From NCBI GenBank assembly GCA_019636245.1, contig JAHBXX010000013.1, positions 44,021-108,020 on the forward strand: 64,000 bases of DNA, written 5' to 3'. The DNA comes from Planctomycetota bacterium (GTDB taxonomy: Bacteria > Planctomycetota > UBA1135 > UBA2386). Positions within the stretch are counted from its first letter, which is position 1. Each line of letters begins with the position of its first letter. The position numbers were made by a program, and so were the translations under genes. Below are positions 39,374-49,724 of this stretch, one piece after another. A model generated the notes under the pieces. That model searched no databases, had not been told where the DNA came from, and saw only the letters and a program-made list of their open reading frames with translations.

Positions 39374-40761
39374 GCGCTGCGGCGGCGGAGCGGATGGACG
39401 CCGCCGACGGCATGTTGCGTCGTGGGCCGGGCATCGTCGTGCTCACGCTCGGCCTGCCGCTGGCGCTGGGGCTCGCGTCGCACGCGCTGATCAACCTGGT
39501 CGACCTCGTCCTGGTGGGGCGCCTCGGCGAGGACGCGATCCGCGCGGCGCACGTGGCTTCGACGTGGAACTTCCTGCCGATGATCCTCGGCAACTGCGTC
39601 GCGAATGCCCTGCTGGGGCGGTTGTCGCGACGGCTCGGCGAGGGCGACCCCGCCGCGGCGCGGGCCCTGCACCGCCGCGCGCAGTGGTTCATGCTCTGGT
39701 TCTCGTGCGGCGTCGCCGTGGTCAGCGCCCTGCCGGCGTCGGCGATGGTCGCGGCGACCGGCGTGCAGGGCCCCGCCGGCGGCGACGCGGTGCACTACCT
39801 CGTGGTCAGCAACCTCGGTTGCGTGCCGATGTTCCTGCTGATGCAGACCACGGCGGCGATGCGCGCCGCCGGCGAAGCGATGGTGCCGCTGCTGCTGCTG
39901 CTGCTGGCGAACCTGCTGAACCTCGGCCTCGACTACCTGCTGCTGTTCGGCTGGGACGCCGTGGGCGTGCCGGGCTTCGGGGTGGTCGGCGCCGCCTACG
40001 CCACGGTCCTGGCCCGCGGGGTCGGGGTCGTGCTCGCGTTCGTCTGGCTGCGCCGCCGCAGGCACGTGCTGTCGCTGGCCGCCGACGGTGGCGCCGCGGA
40101 ACCGGTCGCGCGGGTCCTGCTGCTGGACGCGTGGCCGCAGGTGGTGCAGATCGGACTGCGCGCCGGACTGGTCGTCGCCCTGACGGTCGTGGTGCAGCGC
40201 GGCTTCGGCGACGCGCCGACGGCGTCGCTCGGCATCACGACCCGGCTCGACACCGTGATCCTGTTCGCCGCGTTGGGCTTCGCCAATGCGGCGACGGCCT
40301 ATGCCGGTCGGGCGGTGGCCGCCGGTCGGCCGCGCGCGGCTCGCGCCGCGGGCTGCTGGGCGGCCGCCCTGGCCGGCGTGTTCGGGCTCGTGGTGCTGGT
40401 CGGGATGCAGTGCATCGCGCCGCTGTTGGTGCGCGTGTTCCTGCCCGACGCCGGTCCCGACGTCGTCGAGGCCGCGGTGCTCTACCTGCACACCGTGGGC
40501 TGGGGACAGGTGCTCGGGGCCGTGGCGCTCGGCGCCATCGGGGCGGTGCAGGGGGCCGGGCGCATGGTGGCCCCCCTGGTCGTCGACGCCCTGGGCTTCG
40601 GCGTGCTGTTCGCCCTGATGGCGGCCGGTGTCGCGGCGGACGCCGGCCTGGTGGCGGCCTACCATGGCATCCTGGCCGGCATGCTGGGCCTGGCCGTGCT
40701 GCACCTTGCGTTCGTGCGGTTCGGTCGGTGGCCGTGGCCGCGGCAGGGCATGTCGATATGA
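39370..40761 (+). CDS. MATE-family efflux transporter
   Basis: A 463-residue polytopic membrane protein with about twelve transmembrane helices in two homologous halves. MATE features include the opening GLPLALGLASHALINLVDLVLVGRLGEDAI, the first-half NALLGRLSRRLGEGD and the NLLNLGLDYLLLFGWDAVGVPGFGVVGAAYATVL segment. It should export cationic compounds or drugs using a sodium or proton gradient; the substrate is unknown. GTG 39370 has a GGGAGAAGG stretch just upstream and overlaps a possible leader ORF stop. It lies 95 bases after the receiver gene on the same strand. Confidence 0.88.
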   Translation: MSAAAAERMDAADGMLRRGPGIVVLTLGLPLALGLASHALINLVDLVLVGRLGEDAIRAAHVASTWNFLPMILGNCVANALLGRLSRRLGEGDPAAARALHRRAQWFMLWFSCGVAVVSALPASAMVAATGVQGPAGGDAVHYLVVSNLGCVPMFLLMQTTAAMRAAGEAMVPLLLLLLANLLNLGLDYLLLFGWDAVGVPGFGVVGAAYATVLARGVGVVLAFVWLRRRRHVLSLAADGGAAEPVARVLLLDAWPQVVQIGLRAGLVVALTVVVQRGFGDAPTASLGITTRLDTVILFAALGFANAATAYAGRAVAAGRPRAARAAGCWAAALAGVFGLVVLVGMQCIAPLLVRVFLPDAGPDVVEAAVLYLHTVGWGQVLGAVALGAIGAVQGAGRMVAPLVVDALGFGVLFALMAAGVAADAGLVAAYHGILAGMLGLAVLHLAFVRFGRWPWPRQGMSI

Positions 40762-40788
40762 CAGGGCAGGCTGGCGCGCCATCTGCCA

Positions 40789-40817
40789 GATTGGCGCTCC
40801 GTCTCCGGATGCCAATC
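40789..40817. promoter_or_regulatory. Inverted repeat upstream of dnaK, candidate operator
   Basis: GATTGGC (40789-40795), 15-base spacing, GCCAATC (40811-40817), a perfect 7-bp dyad 166 bases before the dnaK start. It overlaps a competing dyad (CTGGC 40771-40775 / GCCAG 40785-40789). It is not CIRCE. It could be a repressor site or the terminator of the MATE gene. The rest of the 220-bp gap shows no obvious -35/-10 pair. Confidence 0.35.
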
Positions 40818-40982
40818 CAGAACCCCTTGTCTGACCTAGGCTTGAGCCCTCGCGTACGCCGGCATGCCTTTTGGATTCCCCGGCCGGCGCGGCGCCCGAG
40901 GGTCGGGCGAGCGCGCCGTTCCCATCTGCAGCCTTCGCCCTGCTGCCGCGTCTGCGGCCCCCCGGGGCCTTGAGGAATGACC

Positions 40983-42881
<1,899 letters not shown>

Positions 42882-42889
42882 CCCATCCA

Positions 42890-42911
42890 GGGCGCCGGCC
42901 GACCGGCGCCC
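42890..42911 (+). terminator. Hairpin after dnaK, likely terminator
   Basis: GGGCGCCGG (42890-42898), loop CCGA, CCGGCGCCC (42903-42911), a perfect 9-bp stem starting nine bases after the dnaK stop. No U tract. Confidence 0.6.
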
Positions 42912-43025
42912 GGATCGGCGGGCAACGCGCTGGCCTTTCCGCCGACAGCCCCTACGTTGTCGGCGGTGGCGGCGGGTGGGCGCGTGTTACGCCGACCACG
43001 GCTGCGCACTAACGCTCCCCGCCCG

Positions 43026-44003
43026 ATGATCTGCGTCCGCGACCTCAGCAAGCGGTTCGGCCCGACCCTGGCCGTCGACCGCATCTCGTTCGAGATCGGC
43101 CGGGGCGAGATCGTCGGCTTCCTCGGCCCCAACGGCGCCGGCAAGACGACGACGATCCGGGTGCTGACGGGGTTCCACCCGGCGACCTCCGGCAGCGCCA
43201 GCATCGACGGCCACGACGTCGCCACGGCGTCGCTCGCGGCGCGGCGGCGCATCGGCTACCTGCCGGAGAACGTGCCCATCTACCCCGACCTGCGGGTCGT
43301 GGAGTACCTGCGCTACCGGGCCGCCCTGAAGGGGGTGCCGGCCCGGTCCCGGCGGGCGGCGGTGGCGCAGGCGATGGCGCGGGCCGGGATCGAGGAGGTC
43401 GCGCGCAAGCTCTGCGGCCACGTATCGCGCGGCTATCGGCAGCGCGTCGGCCTCGCCGATGCCCTGGTGGCCAATCCGCCGATCCTGATCCTGGACGAAC
43501 CGACCTCGGGCCTGGATCCCAACCAGCGGCGCCGCATCAAGCAGGTGGTCCGGGAACTGGCGCAGGAACACACGGTGCTGTTCTCGAGCCACATCCTCAC
43601 CGAGGTCGAGGACGTCAGCAGCCGGATCATCGTGATCCACCGCGGCCGCCTGCGCGCCGACGGACCGGCGCGCGAACTGGTGGCGCGCAGCGCCGCGCGC
43701 CGGCTGCGGGTGCGCGCCGCCTGCGACCTGGCGCGACTGACCGAACTCGTGCGCGGCATCGCCGGGCTCACCGTCGACCGGGGGAGCGCGGCGCCGCCCG
43801 ACGCGGCGGTCGTCGAGGCGTCGGTCGCCGCCGCGGCCGAGCCGGCGGCGGAGGTCGGCCGCCGGCTGCTGGCGGCCGGCATCGCCGTGCACGAGCTGCA
43901 GGTCGCCCTGCCGACGCTCGAGGAGTACTTCCACGCCGTGACCGAGGGCAGCGATCGCGCCGAGGAACACCAGCTGGCCGCCGCCGCCGAAGGAGCCGCA
44001 TGA
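43026..44003 (+). CDS. ABC transporter ATPase, GldA-like
   Basis: A 325-residue ABC ATPase. Walker A is GPNGAGKT, the signature region reads HVSRGYRQRVGLADAL (degenerate LSGGQ, as SRGYRQR of GldA-type proteins), Walker B is ILILDEPTSGLDPNQ and the switch His is in FSSHILTEV. The C-terminal 90 residues add an extra domain. It is the first of four overlapping genes encoding an ATPase, a permease, a GldG-like auxiliary and a DUF4340 protein. This is the arrangement of the Gld-type exporter found in Bacteroidetes gliding loci and more widely. Substrate unknown. A TAACGC box lies ten bases upstream. Confidence 0.9.
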   Translation: MICVRDLSKRFGPTLAVDRISFEIGRGEIVGFLGPNGAGKTTTIRVLTGFHPATSGSASIDGHDVATASLAARRRIGYLPENVPIYPDLRVVEYLRYRAALKGVPARSRRAAVAQAMARAGIEEVARKLCGHVSRGYRQRVGLADALVANPPILILDEPTSGLDPNQRRRIKQVVRELAQEHTVLFSSHILTEVEDVSSRIIVIHRGRLRADGPARELVARSAARRLRVRAACDLARLTELVRGIAGLTVDRGSAAPPDAAVVEASVAAAAEPAAEVGRRLLAAGIAVHELQVALPTLEEYFHAVTEGSDRAEEHQLAAAAEGAA

Positions 44004-44764
44004 ACGGCGCCTTGGTCACGCTGCGCAAGGAGCTGCTCTCCTACTGCACCAGTCCGGTCAGCTGGATCATCGGTGTCGTGTTCTATCTGTGGCGCGGCTA
44101 CGAGATGTCGCTGGTCGCCGAGCAGTTCGCCTACTTCCGCGGCGATCAGGATCTGTTCCCGCCGTCGACCTACGGCCTGGGCAGCACCTTCCTGATGGTG
44201 ATGCTGGTGCCGGGCATCCTGACGATGCGCTGTTTCGCCGAGGAGCGGCGCACCGGCTCGATCGAGACCCTGATGACCGCGCCGGTGCGCGACGGCGAGA
44301 TCGTGTTCGGCAAGTGGGCGGCCGCGGCGGCGTTCTTCGCCCTGCTGTGGCTGCCGAGCGTACTGGTGCTGCAGCTGCTCGAACTGCCGCCGTTCCTCGA
44401 CGCGGACCTCGCCTTCGGGCCGGTGTTCGCCGCCTACCTCGGCATGTTCCTGCTCAGCGGCATGCTGCTCGCCTTCGGCTGTTTCGCCAGCAGCCTGACG
44501 GACAACGTGCTGCTCGCGGCGGTGCTGGCCATGCTGTTCAACTTCGCGTTGATGCGGCTGCCGCAGCAGCTGGCGGCCCAGCTGGGCCCGGACGCCAGCT
44601 ACTACGCTCGCGAACTGCTGGACAAGCTCGACGTGATGCGGAACTTCACCGAGTGGTTCGCGCGTGGCCTGGTCGACACGAGCCAGATCGCGTTCTACGT
44701 CGGGGGCGTGCTGTTCTTCCTGTTCCTCACCACGGTCAGCCTGGCGTCGCGGAGGGTGGCGTGA
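44000..44764 (+). CDS. ABC-2 type permease, GldF-like
   Basis: A 254-residue membrane protein with six transmembrane helices. The opening VTLRKELLSYCTSPVSWIIGVVF and the cytoplasmic FAEERRTGSIETLMTAPVRDGEIVFGKW are typical of ABC-2 permeases paired with GldA-like ATPases. It forms the membrane channel of the exporter. The start overlaps the ATPase stop (ATGA) and the stop overlaps the next GTG, so stoichiometric production is expected. Confidence 0.9.
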   Translation: MNGALVTLRKELLSYCTSPVSWIIGVVFYLWRGYEMSLVAEQFAYFRGDQDLFPPSTYGLGSTFLMVMLVPGILTMRCFAEERRTGSIETLMTAPVRDGEIVFGKWAAAAAFFALLWLPSVLVLQLLELPPFLDADLAFGPVFAAYLGMFLLSGMLLAFGCFASSLTDNVLLAAVLAMLFNFALMRLPQQLAAQLGPDASYYARELLDKLDVMRNFTEWFARGLVDTSQIAFYVGGVLFFLFLTTVSLASRRVA

Positions 44765-46362
44765 TCGGTCGCCGCTGGGTGGCCTTCGGCAACCTGCTGG
44801 TCGCCGCGCTGCTGATGCTGGCGGTCTGGGTGCTGCTCGTCTGGGTGGCGGCGCGGCCGGCGTTGAAGACGCTGATCGACCTGACGCCGCAGCGCGTCAA
44901 TTCCGTCGACGAGGCGACCGAGGACCTGCTGCGCGAACTGCGGGCCGCGGGCACCGCCGTCGAGTTCCACCTGTTCTTCCCGCCGATCGAGGGCCGGCCC
45001 CAGACGGACGCGCAGCGGCAGGGCATGGCGATCCGGACGCGGCTGCGCGATCTGACGCGGATCCTGCTCCGCCGCTACCAGTGGCTCGGCGGCGAGGCGG
45101 TGACGATCCACGAGCACGACCTCTACACCGACGTCGAACGTTCGCGCGAAGCGGCGCAGCGGTTCGACTACAAGTCCGCGGAGCTGGACGTGCTGGTCGT
45201 CGCCGTCGAGGCGGCGGGTCGCGCGCGGCGGTTCCACAAGTTGTCGCTGATCGAGGACCTGGCGACGATCGACCTGCCCGGCACCCCGAACGCGTCGCCG
45301 GTGCCGCGGGCGGCCGTGCCGGTGCTCAAGGACTTCAAGGGCGAGGCGCAGATCAGCTCGGCGCTCAAGGGGCTGCTGGTGCAGGGCGTACCCGTCGCCT
45401 GCTTCCTGCGCGGCTACTCGCCGGACCTGGACCTGGACGGGGCCACGGGCAGCGCCTACGGCAGCTTCCGCGGTGCCCTGCAGCAGGCCGGCTTCGAGGT
45501 GCGTGACTTCGACCTGCGCAGCGGCGGCGTGCCGGCGGACGCGGCGCTGGTGGTCGTGCTCGAGCCGCGCAGCGACTTCTCCGACGGCGACGCGGTGCGG
45601 CTGTTCGACTACGTGCGCGGCGGCGGCCGGCTGTTCCTGAGCTACTCGTGGGCGGGCCTGCCCGACTGGAATCCGACCGGCGGCAGGCTCGGGGAGCTGC
45701 TGGGTTACGAGCTGAGCCAGGCCCCCGTGTTCCACCTGATCCCGGACGCCAGCGGCCGCGCCGGCGGTCGCGGCATCGACGGCCCCGGGGTGGAGAAGCT
45801 GCAGGTCGAGGGCAGTCCCTTGCACCCCGTGACCCGCCGGTTCGTGTCGGTGGGTCGGCCGCTCGAGGTCGGCGCGGCCCGCGCCGTACGGCAGCGCGAG
45901 GGCGCGCCGGAGGGCATGCGGCGGGAGGCGCTGCTGTGGACCGGGCCCGCGGCCTGGCTCGCCGGCGTCGATGCCCGCGACGGCCGACCCGACCAGCGGG
46001 CGCCGCGGGTGGGCTTGCAGTCCTACACCGTCGGCATGTCGATCGAGCTGGATCCGGACGGCGACGGCGTCGCGCCGCAGGACGGCGGCGACCCGCTGCG
46101 CGCAGGCCGCGTGGTGGTGACGTCGGGTGTGTTCTGCAACAACGCCTACATGCGCCAGTTCGGCGATCTGGCGCTGAACGTCTGCAACTGGATGGCGGAA
46201 CGGCGGGTGCTGCTCGACATCCGCGGCAGCCGCTACGAAGCGAGGCACCTGCAGTTGTCCCCGCAGCAACTGGCGCGCGTGCACGCCTTCCTGGTCTACG
46301 GCGTGCCGGGCGCCTTCCTGGTGCTCGGCGGCCTCGTCTTGTTCCTGCGGCGGAGGGTCTGA
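44761..46362 (+). CDS. GldG-like ABC auxiliary protein
   Basis: A 533-residue protein of the ABC_transp_aux/GldG group. It has an N-terminal transmembrane helix (about 8-30), a large extracytoplasmic part and a C-terminal helix (about 508-528, VYGVPGAFLVLGGLVLFL). The hallmark features are RVNSVDEATEDLLRELRAAGTAVEFHLFF near the start and the FDYVRGGGRLFLSYS segment. It probably forms the outer face of the transporter or presents substrate. GTG 44761 overlaps the permease stop; its stop overlaps the DUF4340 gene. Confidence 0.85.
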   Translation: MIGRRWVAFGNLLVAALLMLAVWVLLVWVAARPALKTLIDLTPQRVNSVDEATEDLLRELRAAGTAVEFHLFFPPIEGRPQTDAQRQGMAIRTRLRDLTRILLRRYQWLGGEAVTIHEHDLYTDVERSREAAQRFDYKSAELDVLVVAVEAAGRARRFHKLSLIEDLATIDLPGTPNASPVPRAAVPVLKDFKGEAQISSALKGLLVQGVPVACFLRGYSPDLDLDGATGSAYGSFRGALQQAGFEVRDFDLRSGGVPADAALVVVLEPRSDFSDGDAVRLFDYVRGGGRLFLSYSWAGLPDWNPTGGRLGELLGYELSQAPVFHLIPDASGRAGGRGIDGPGVEKLQVEGSPLHPVTRRFVSVGRPLEVGAARAVRQREGAPEGMRREALLWTGPAAWLAGVDARDGRPDQRAPRVGLQSYTVGMSIELDPDGDGVAPQDGGDPLRAGRVVVTSGVFCNNAYMRQFGDLALNVCNWMAERRVLLDIRGSRYEARHLQLSPQQLARVHAFLVYGVPGAFLVLGGLVLFLRRRV

Positions 46363-48116
46363 TGGCATCGCGTGCGATCGTCGTGCTGCTGCTGGTCATC
46401 GGCGTGCTCGCCGGCGTGCTCCTGCTGACCGACCAGAAGCCCCCGGCCAAGGTGGCGGCCGAGGTCGCGGTGCTCGACGGGCGGTCGCTGCGGGAGAGCA
46501 AGCGCATCTGGTGGCAGTTCGCCGGCCTGCGCCCGGTCGAGGTGGTGCGCCGCAGCGACGGCACGTTCGGCCTCACCGAACCCGTGATCGATGCCGCCTC
46601 GCCCGGTTACCTGAAGCAGATCTGCGATGCCTGGGACTCGGCGCAGATGCGCGCGACGCCCTACGCCGACGACGCCTCCGGCCGGGAGAAGGCGGGCCTG
46701 GCGGAGCCGGAGCTGCGCTTCCTCGTCGAGTTCCCCGAAGGCGCCCGGCTCGAGATCGAGGTCGGAGCGCCAGGACCGCTGGGGACGACGCGGTTCCTGC
46801 GCCGTGACGGCAGGATCTGGGAGGGAGGCGATGGCCTGCTGGAGAGCCTCCGGGTCGGCGTCGACGACCTGCGCGACCGGCGCGTGTTCCGCTACACGGC
46901 GGCGATCGTGCGCGAACTGCGCGTCGAGCAGGTGGTCGCCACCGGCCAGCGCGAGGCGCTGCACCTGGTGCGGGAGCAGGACGAATGGCGCCTGCGCGAG
47001 CCGATCGAGGGCCGCGCCGATGCCGGCGCGGCGCAGCGCTTCCTGACCGCGGTGCTGTCGCTCCGCGTCGATCATTTTCCGCCCGGCGTGGCGCGCCTGC
47101 CGTCGGGTCCGCCCGCGATCGTCGTCACGGCGTCCGGTCCGTTCGGCGAGGAGACGGCGCGGCTGTGGGTCGACCAGGGCCAGGTCTACGGCCAGCTGCC
47201 CGGCCGCAGCGTGGTGTTCACCAGCGACAACCGGCAGTACTGCCAGATCTTCGAGAACGCCGCCGACCACATGCGGGCGCGCATCCTGGTGCCGCTCGGC
47301 GACGTCTATGCCCAGCTCGCCGAGCTGGTCGTCGATCCCGGACAGGGGCGCGGCGAGCGGATGCGGCTCCTGCGCGACAGCCTGGTCAGCGACTGGCGGC
47401 TGGCCGAGCCGGTGGCCTTCCCGGCGCTGGCGACCGCCTGCAACGAGGCGGTGCAGGCGATCAACAACCTGCACGCGGTGGAGTTCGTCAGCGGACCCGC
47501 GGGGGAGCGACCCGAGGCGGCGGATGCGCGCTACGGCCTGGGGCCCGGCCGCCTGCGGGTGACGGTGCGCGCCGCCGAGGCCCAGCGCTCGATCGAACTG
47601 TGGTTCGGCGACGAGGTGCGCAAGAACGACCTCGACCTCGTCTACGCCTGCCGCGCCGACGAGCCGACGACGGTCGTGCTGGTGCCGCGCGTTCCGATCG
47701 ACCATCTGCGACGCCCGTGGACGGACTACTGCGCGCGCTCGCTGGTGCGCATCGCGCCGGCGGTCGAGCGCCTCGACCTGGCCAGGCGCACGGGCGAGCG
47801 CCGCACGTTCCGCCGTGCGGGCGAGCGCTGGGTGCTCGACGGCGAACCCGGTCCGCGCGACGAGGTCGGCAGCTTCGCCAACGACGTGCTGTGCGACATC
47901 GACGGCCGGCGGGCGGTGGACGTGCGTGGTCCGGAGCACGCGATCGCCGACTGGACCCTGGCGATGCTGCGCGGCAACGGCGACGAGCTGGTGCGGCTGC
48001 GCGTATGGGAGCGGGGCGCGGACGTGCCGCTGCGGGTGCAGGCCGGCGAGCCCGGCCCCGTGGCCTTCGAGCTGGCGCCGATCCACGACAAGCAGTTGCG
48101 CGAGCTCTGGCGCTGA
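46362..48116 (+). CDS. DUF4340 protein of the Gld-like transporter operon
   Basis: A 584-residue protein with one N-terminal transmembrane helix (residues 4-22) and a long extracytoplasmic beta-rich part with repeated DUF4340-like units. Typical fragments are WQFAGLRPVEVVRRSDGTFGLTEPV, YADDASGREKAGL followed by ELRFLVEFPEG, and WRLREPIEGRADAGAAQRFLTAVLSL. DUF4340 proteins consistently accompany GldA-F-G systems in Planctomycetes and other phyla, but their role is not known. ATG overlaps the preceding stop (TGATG). It ends the operon; the EVE gene follows after 15 bases. Confidence 0.82.
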   Translation: MASRAIVVLLLVIGVLAGVLLLTDQKPPAKVAAEVAVLDGRSLRESKRIWWQFAGLRPVEVVRRSDGTFGLTEPVIDAASPGYLKQICDAWDSAQMRATPYADDASGREKAGLAEPELRFLVEFPEGARLEIEVGAPGPLGTTRFLRRDGRIWEGGDGLLESLRVGVDDLRDRRVFRYTAAIVRELRVEQVVATGQREALHLVREQDEWRLREPIEGRADAGAAQRFLTAVLSLRVDHFPPGVARLPSGPPAIVVTASGPFGEETARLWVDQGQVYGQLPGRSVVFTSDNRQYCQIFENAADHMRARILVPLGDVYAQLAELVVDPGQGRGERMRLLRDSLVSDWRLAEPVAFPALATACNEAVQAINNLHAVEFVSGPAGERPEAADARYGLGPGRLRVTVRAAEAQRSIELWFGDEVRKNDLDLVYACRADEPTTVVLVPRVPIDHLRRPWTDYCARSLVRIAPAVERLDLARRTGERRTFRRAGERWVLDGEPGPRDEVGSFANDVLCDIDGRRAVDVRGPEHAIADWTLAMLRGNGDELVRLRVWERGADVPLRVQAGEPGPVAFELAPIHDKQLRELWR

Positions 48117-48131
48117 GGGGATCCTCGCCGC

Positions 48132-48695
48132 ATGCCACGACGTGCCTCGACGGCCAGGACCCCGACCGCCCGCGCGGACCGGCAGCCGCGTGGCCGGCCG
48201 GGGGCGGCGCGGGCGGCCCCCGGCCGGCGCTACTGGCTGTTCAAGTCGGAGCCGACGAGCTACTCGTTCGAGCAGTTGCAGCGGGACGGCCGCACCAGCT
48301 GGAACGGCGTGCGCAACTACCAGGCGCGCAACCTGCTGCGCTCCGAGATCGCCGTCGGCGACGGCGTGCTCTTCTACCACAGCAACGCCGAGCCGATGGC
48401 CATCGTCGGGATCGCCCGCGTCGTGCGGGGCGGCTATCCGGACGACGCGGCGTTCGATCCCGCGAGCCCCTACCACGATCCCGACAGCGATCCGTCGGCG
48501 CCGACCTGGTACATGGTCGACATCGCCTGCGTGCAGGCGTTCGCCGGGCCGGTGACGCGGGAGCAGCTGAAGGCCGTGCCCGAACTCGCCTCGATGCTGC
48601 TGCTGCAGCGCGGCAGCCGGTTGTCCGTGCAGCCGGTGACGCCGGCCGAGTGGCGGGCGATCCTGCGGCTCGGCGGCGCGAGCGAGAGCTGGTGA
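48132..48695 (+). CDS. EVE-domain protein
   Basis: A 187-residue protein with an EVE domain of the PUA-like fold. Diagnostic pieces are YWLFKSEPTSYSFEQL, TSWNGVRNYQARNLLR, VGDGVLFYHSN and PMAIVGIARVV. EVE proteins bind modified bases in DNA or RNA, and many are genomic neighbours of ordinary metabolic genes as here. The first 33 residues are Arg/Pro/Ala-rich and unlike the family, so translation may start later. It lies 15 bases after the DUF4340 gene but is functionally unrelated by appearance. Confidence 0.9.
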   Translation: MPRRASTARTPTARADRQPRGRPGAARAAPGRRYWLFKSEPTSYSFEQLQRDGRTSWNGVRNYQARNLLRSEIAVGDGVLFYHSNAEPMAIVGIARVVRGGYPDDAAFDPASPYHDPDSDPSAPTWYMVDIACVQAFAGPVTREQLKAVPELASMLLLQRGSRLSVQPVTPAEWRAILRLGGASESW

Positions 48696-48763
48696 GCGGG
48701 CGGCGACCTCGCTCCCGCCCTGCTGCCGGGCTGTCGGTCCCTACCGGCGGCCGTCGCGCTCGC

Positions 48764-48769
48764 TAGAGT
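48764..48769 (+). promoter_or_regulatory. -10-like box TAGAGT, leaderless type
   Basis: TAGAGT ends seven bases before the clpS ATG 48777 (intervening AGGGGCG is not a useful Shine-Dalgarno at that distance). No clear -35. Confidence 0.45.
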
Positions 48770-48776
48770 AGGGGCG

Positions 48777-49076
48777 ATGCCCGCGTTCGCAGCCACCAAG
48801 GAGGCGACGGAGACCAGGTCGGCGCCGAAGACCGAGCTGGCGCCGCCGTGGAACGTCGTCGTGCACGACGATCCGGTGACGTTGATGACCTACGTGACCA
48901 AGGTGTTCGTGCAGGTCTTCGGCTACGCACAGGAACGGGCCCACCGGCTGATGATGGAAGTGCACCAGACGGGGCGATCGGTGGTCTGGACGGGCGCGCG
49001 CGAACAGGCCGAGGTCTACGTGCAGAAGCTGCAGGCGTTCCATCTGCTGGCGACTCTCGAGGTCGTCGATGGCTGA
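48777..49076 (+). CDS. clpS: ATP-dependent Clp protease adaptor ClpS
   Basis: A 99-residue ClpS. Conserved points are WNVVVHDDPVTLMTYV (the DD/N-end-rule pocket region), VFGYAQERAHRLMMEVHQTGRSVV and the closing LQAFHLLATLEV. The N-terminal 20 residues form the flexible extension that acts on ClpA or ClpC. It delivers proteins with destabilising N-terminal residues to the Clp protease. The DUF2017 gene follows, a pairing best known from Actinobacteria. No clp ATPase is within the window. Confidence 0.95.
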   Translation: MPAFAATKEATETRSAPKTELAPPWNVVVHDDPVTLMTYVTKVFVQVFGYAQERAHRLMMEVHQTGRSVVWTGAREQAEVYVQKLQAFHLLATLEVVDG

Positions 49077-49174
49077 GGCCTCGCCGCAGGCCGGCGTCGC
49101 CGTCGGACCGGCGCCCGCCGCGTGGGCCGAGACCGGGCTCGGGCCGGCGCGCGTCGAGGCGGGGGGCTAGGCCG

Positions 49175-49705
49175 ATGTGGGCAGGGCGCGTCGACGAGGG
49201 CTACGTGTTCGGCGGTCTGTCGGCGACCTGCGTCGAGACCTTGAAGGGCGTGCCCATGCTGCTGGAGAGCGCCGACGAGCGCGTGCGCGCGCGGTTGCTG
49301 CCCGACACCTGCGTCGACGCCGAGGACGAAGACCAGTGGCGTCGTCACGCCGTGCCGGAGCTCGAACGCCTGTTCTCGTCGCGGGCCCAGCTGGTCCGGC
49401 GCGACCTCGCCGCCATGCGTCCGCTCGGCGCGTCGGGAACGCAGCTGCTGCTGATCCCCAACCACCACGTCAACGCGTGGCTGGCGGCGCTCAACGCCGC
49501 CAGGCTGGCGTTGTTCGCCCTCAACGACCTCGAGGCCCGGCATCTCGAAGCGGACGGCATGGCGACCGCGACGGCCAAGCAGCAGGAGGCGCTGTTGCGC
49601 ATCCACGTGCTGGCGGAGATGCAGGCGGTGCTGCTCGGCGACTACGAGATCGAGTCCGGCGGTTCCCTGGCCGAATGGGACCCCGACGCGGCGCCGCCGG
49701 CCTGA
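49175..49705 (+). CDS. DUF2017-like protein downstream of clpS
   Basis: A 176-residue soluble protein resembling DUF2017, a family that follows clpS in many Actinobacteria. Shared features are an acidic RLLPDTCVDAEDEDQWRR segment, VPELERLFSSRAQLVRRDLAAM and the NAWLAALNAARLALFAL helix. It likely assists or regulates ClpS-dependent proteolysis, inferred from gene order only. ATG 49175; a 33-codon ORF (49069-49170) fills the space after clpS but has no recognisable content. It is convergent with the next gene, with 19 bases between stops. Confidence 0.65.
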   Translation: MWAGRVDEGYVFGGLSATCVETLKGVPMLLESADERVRARLLPDTCVDAEDEDQWRRHAVPELERLFSSRAQLVRRDLAAMRPLGASGTQLLLIPNHHVNAWLAALNAARLALFALNDLEARHLEADGMATATAKQQEALLRIHVLAEMQAVLLGDYEIESGGSLAEWDPDAAPPA

Positions 49706-49724
49706 GGCGCGCCGGGCGGCCCGT

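Noticed and set aside
40762..40982. CIRCE (HrcA operator) before dnaK
   Set aside because: The conserved CIRCE arms TTAGCACTC/GAGTGCTAA are absent; only a different 7-bp dyad is present.
49069..49170. 33-codon ORF between clpS and the DUF2017 gene, starting inside the end of clpS
   Set aside because: Ala/Gly/Pro-rich with no recognisable feature and no ribosome binding site; probably chance in high-GC sequence.
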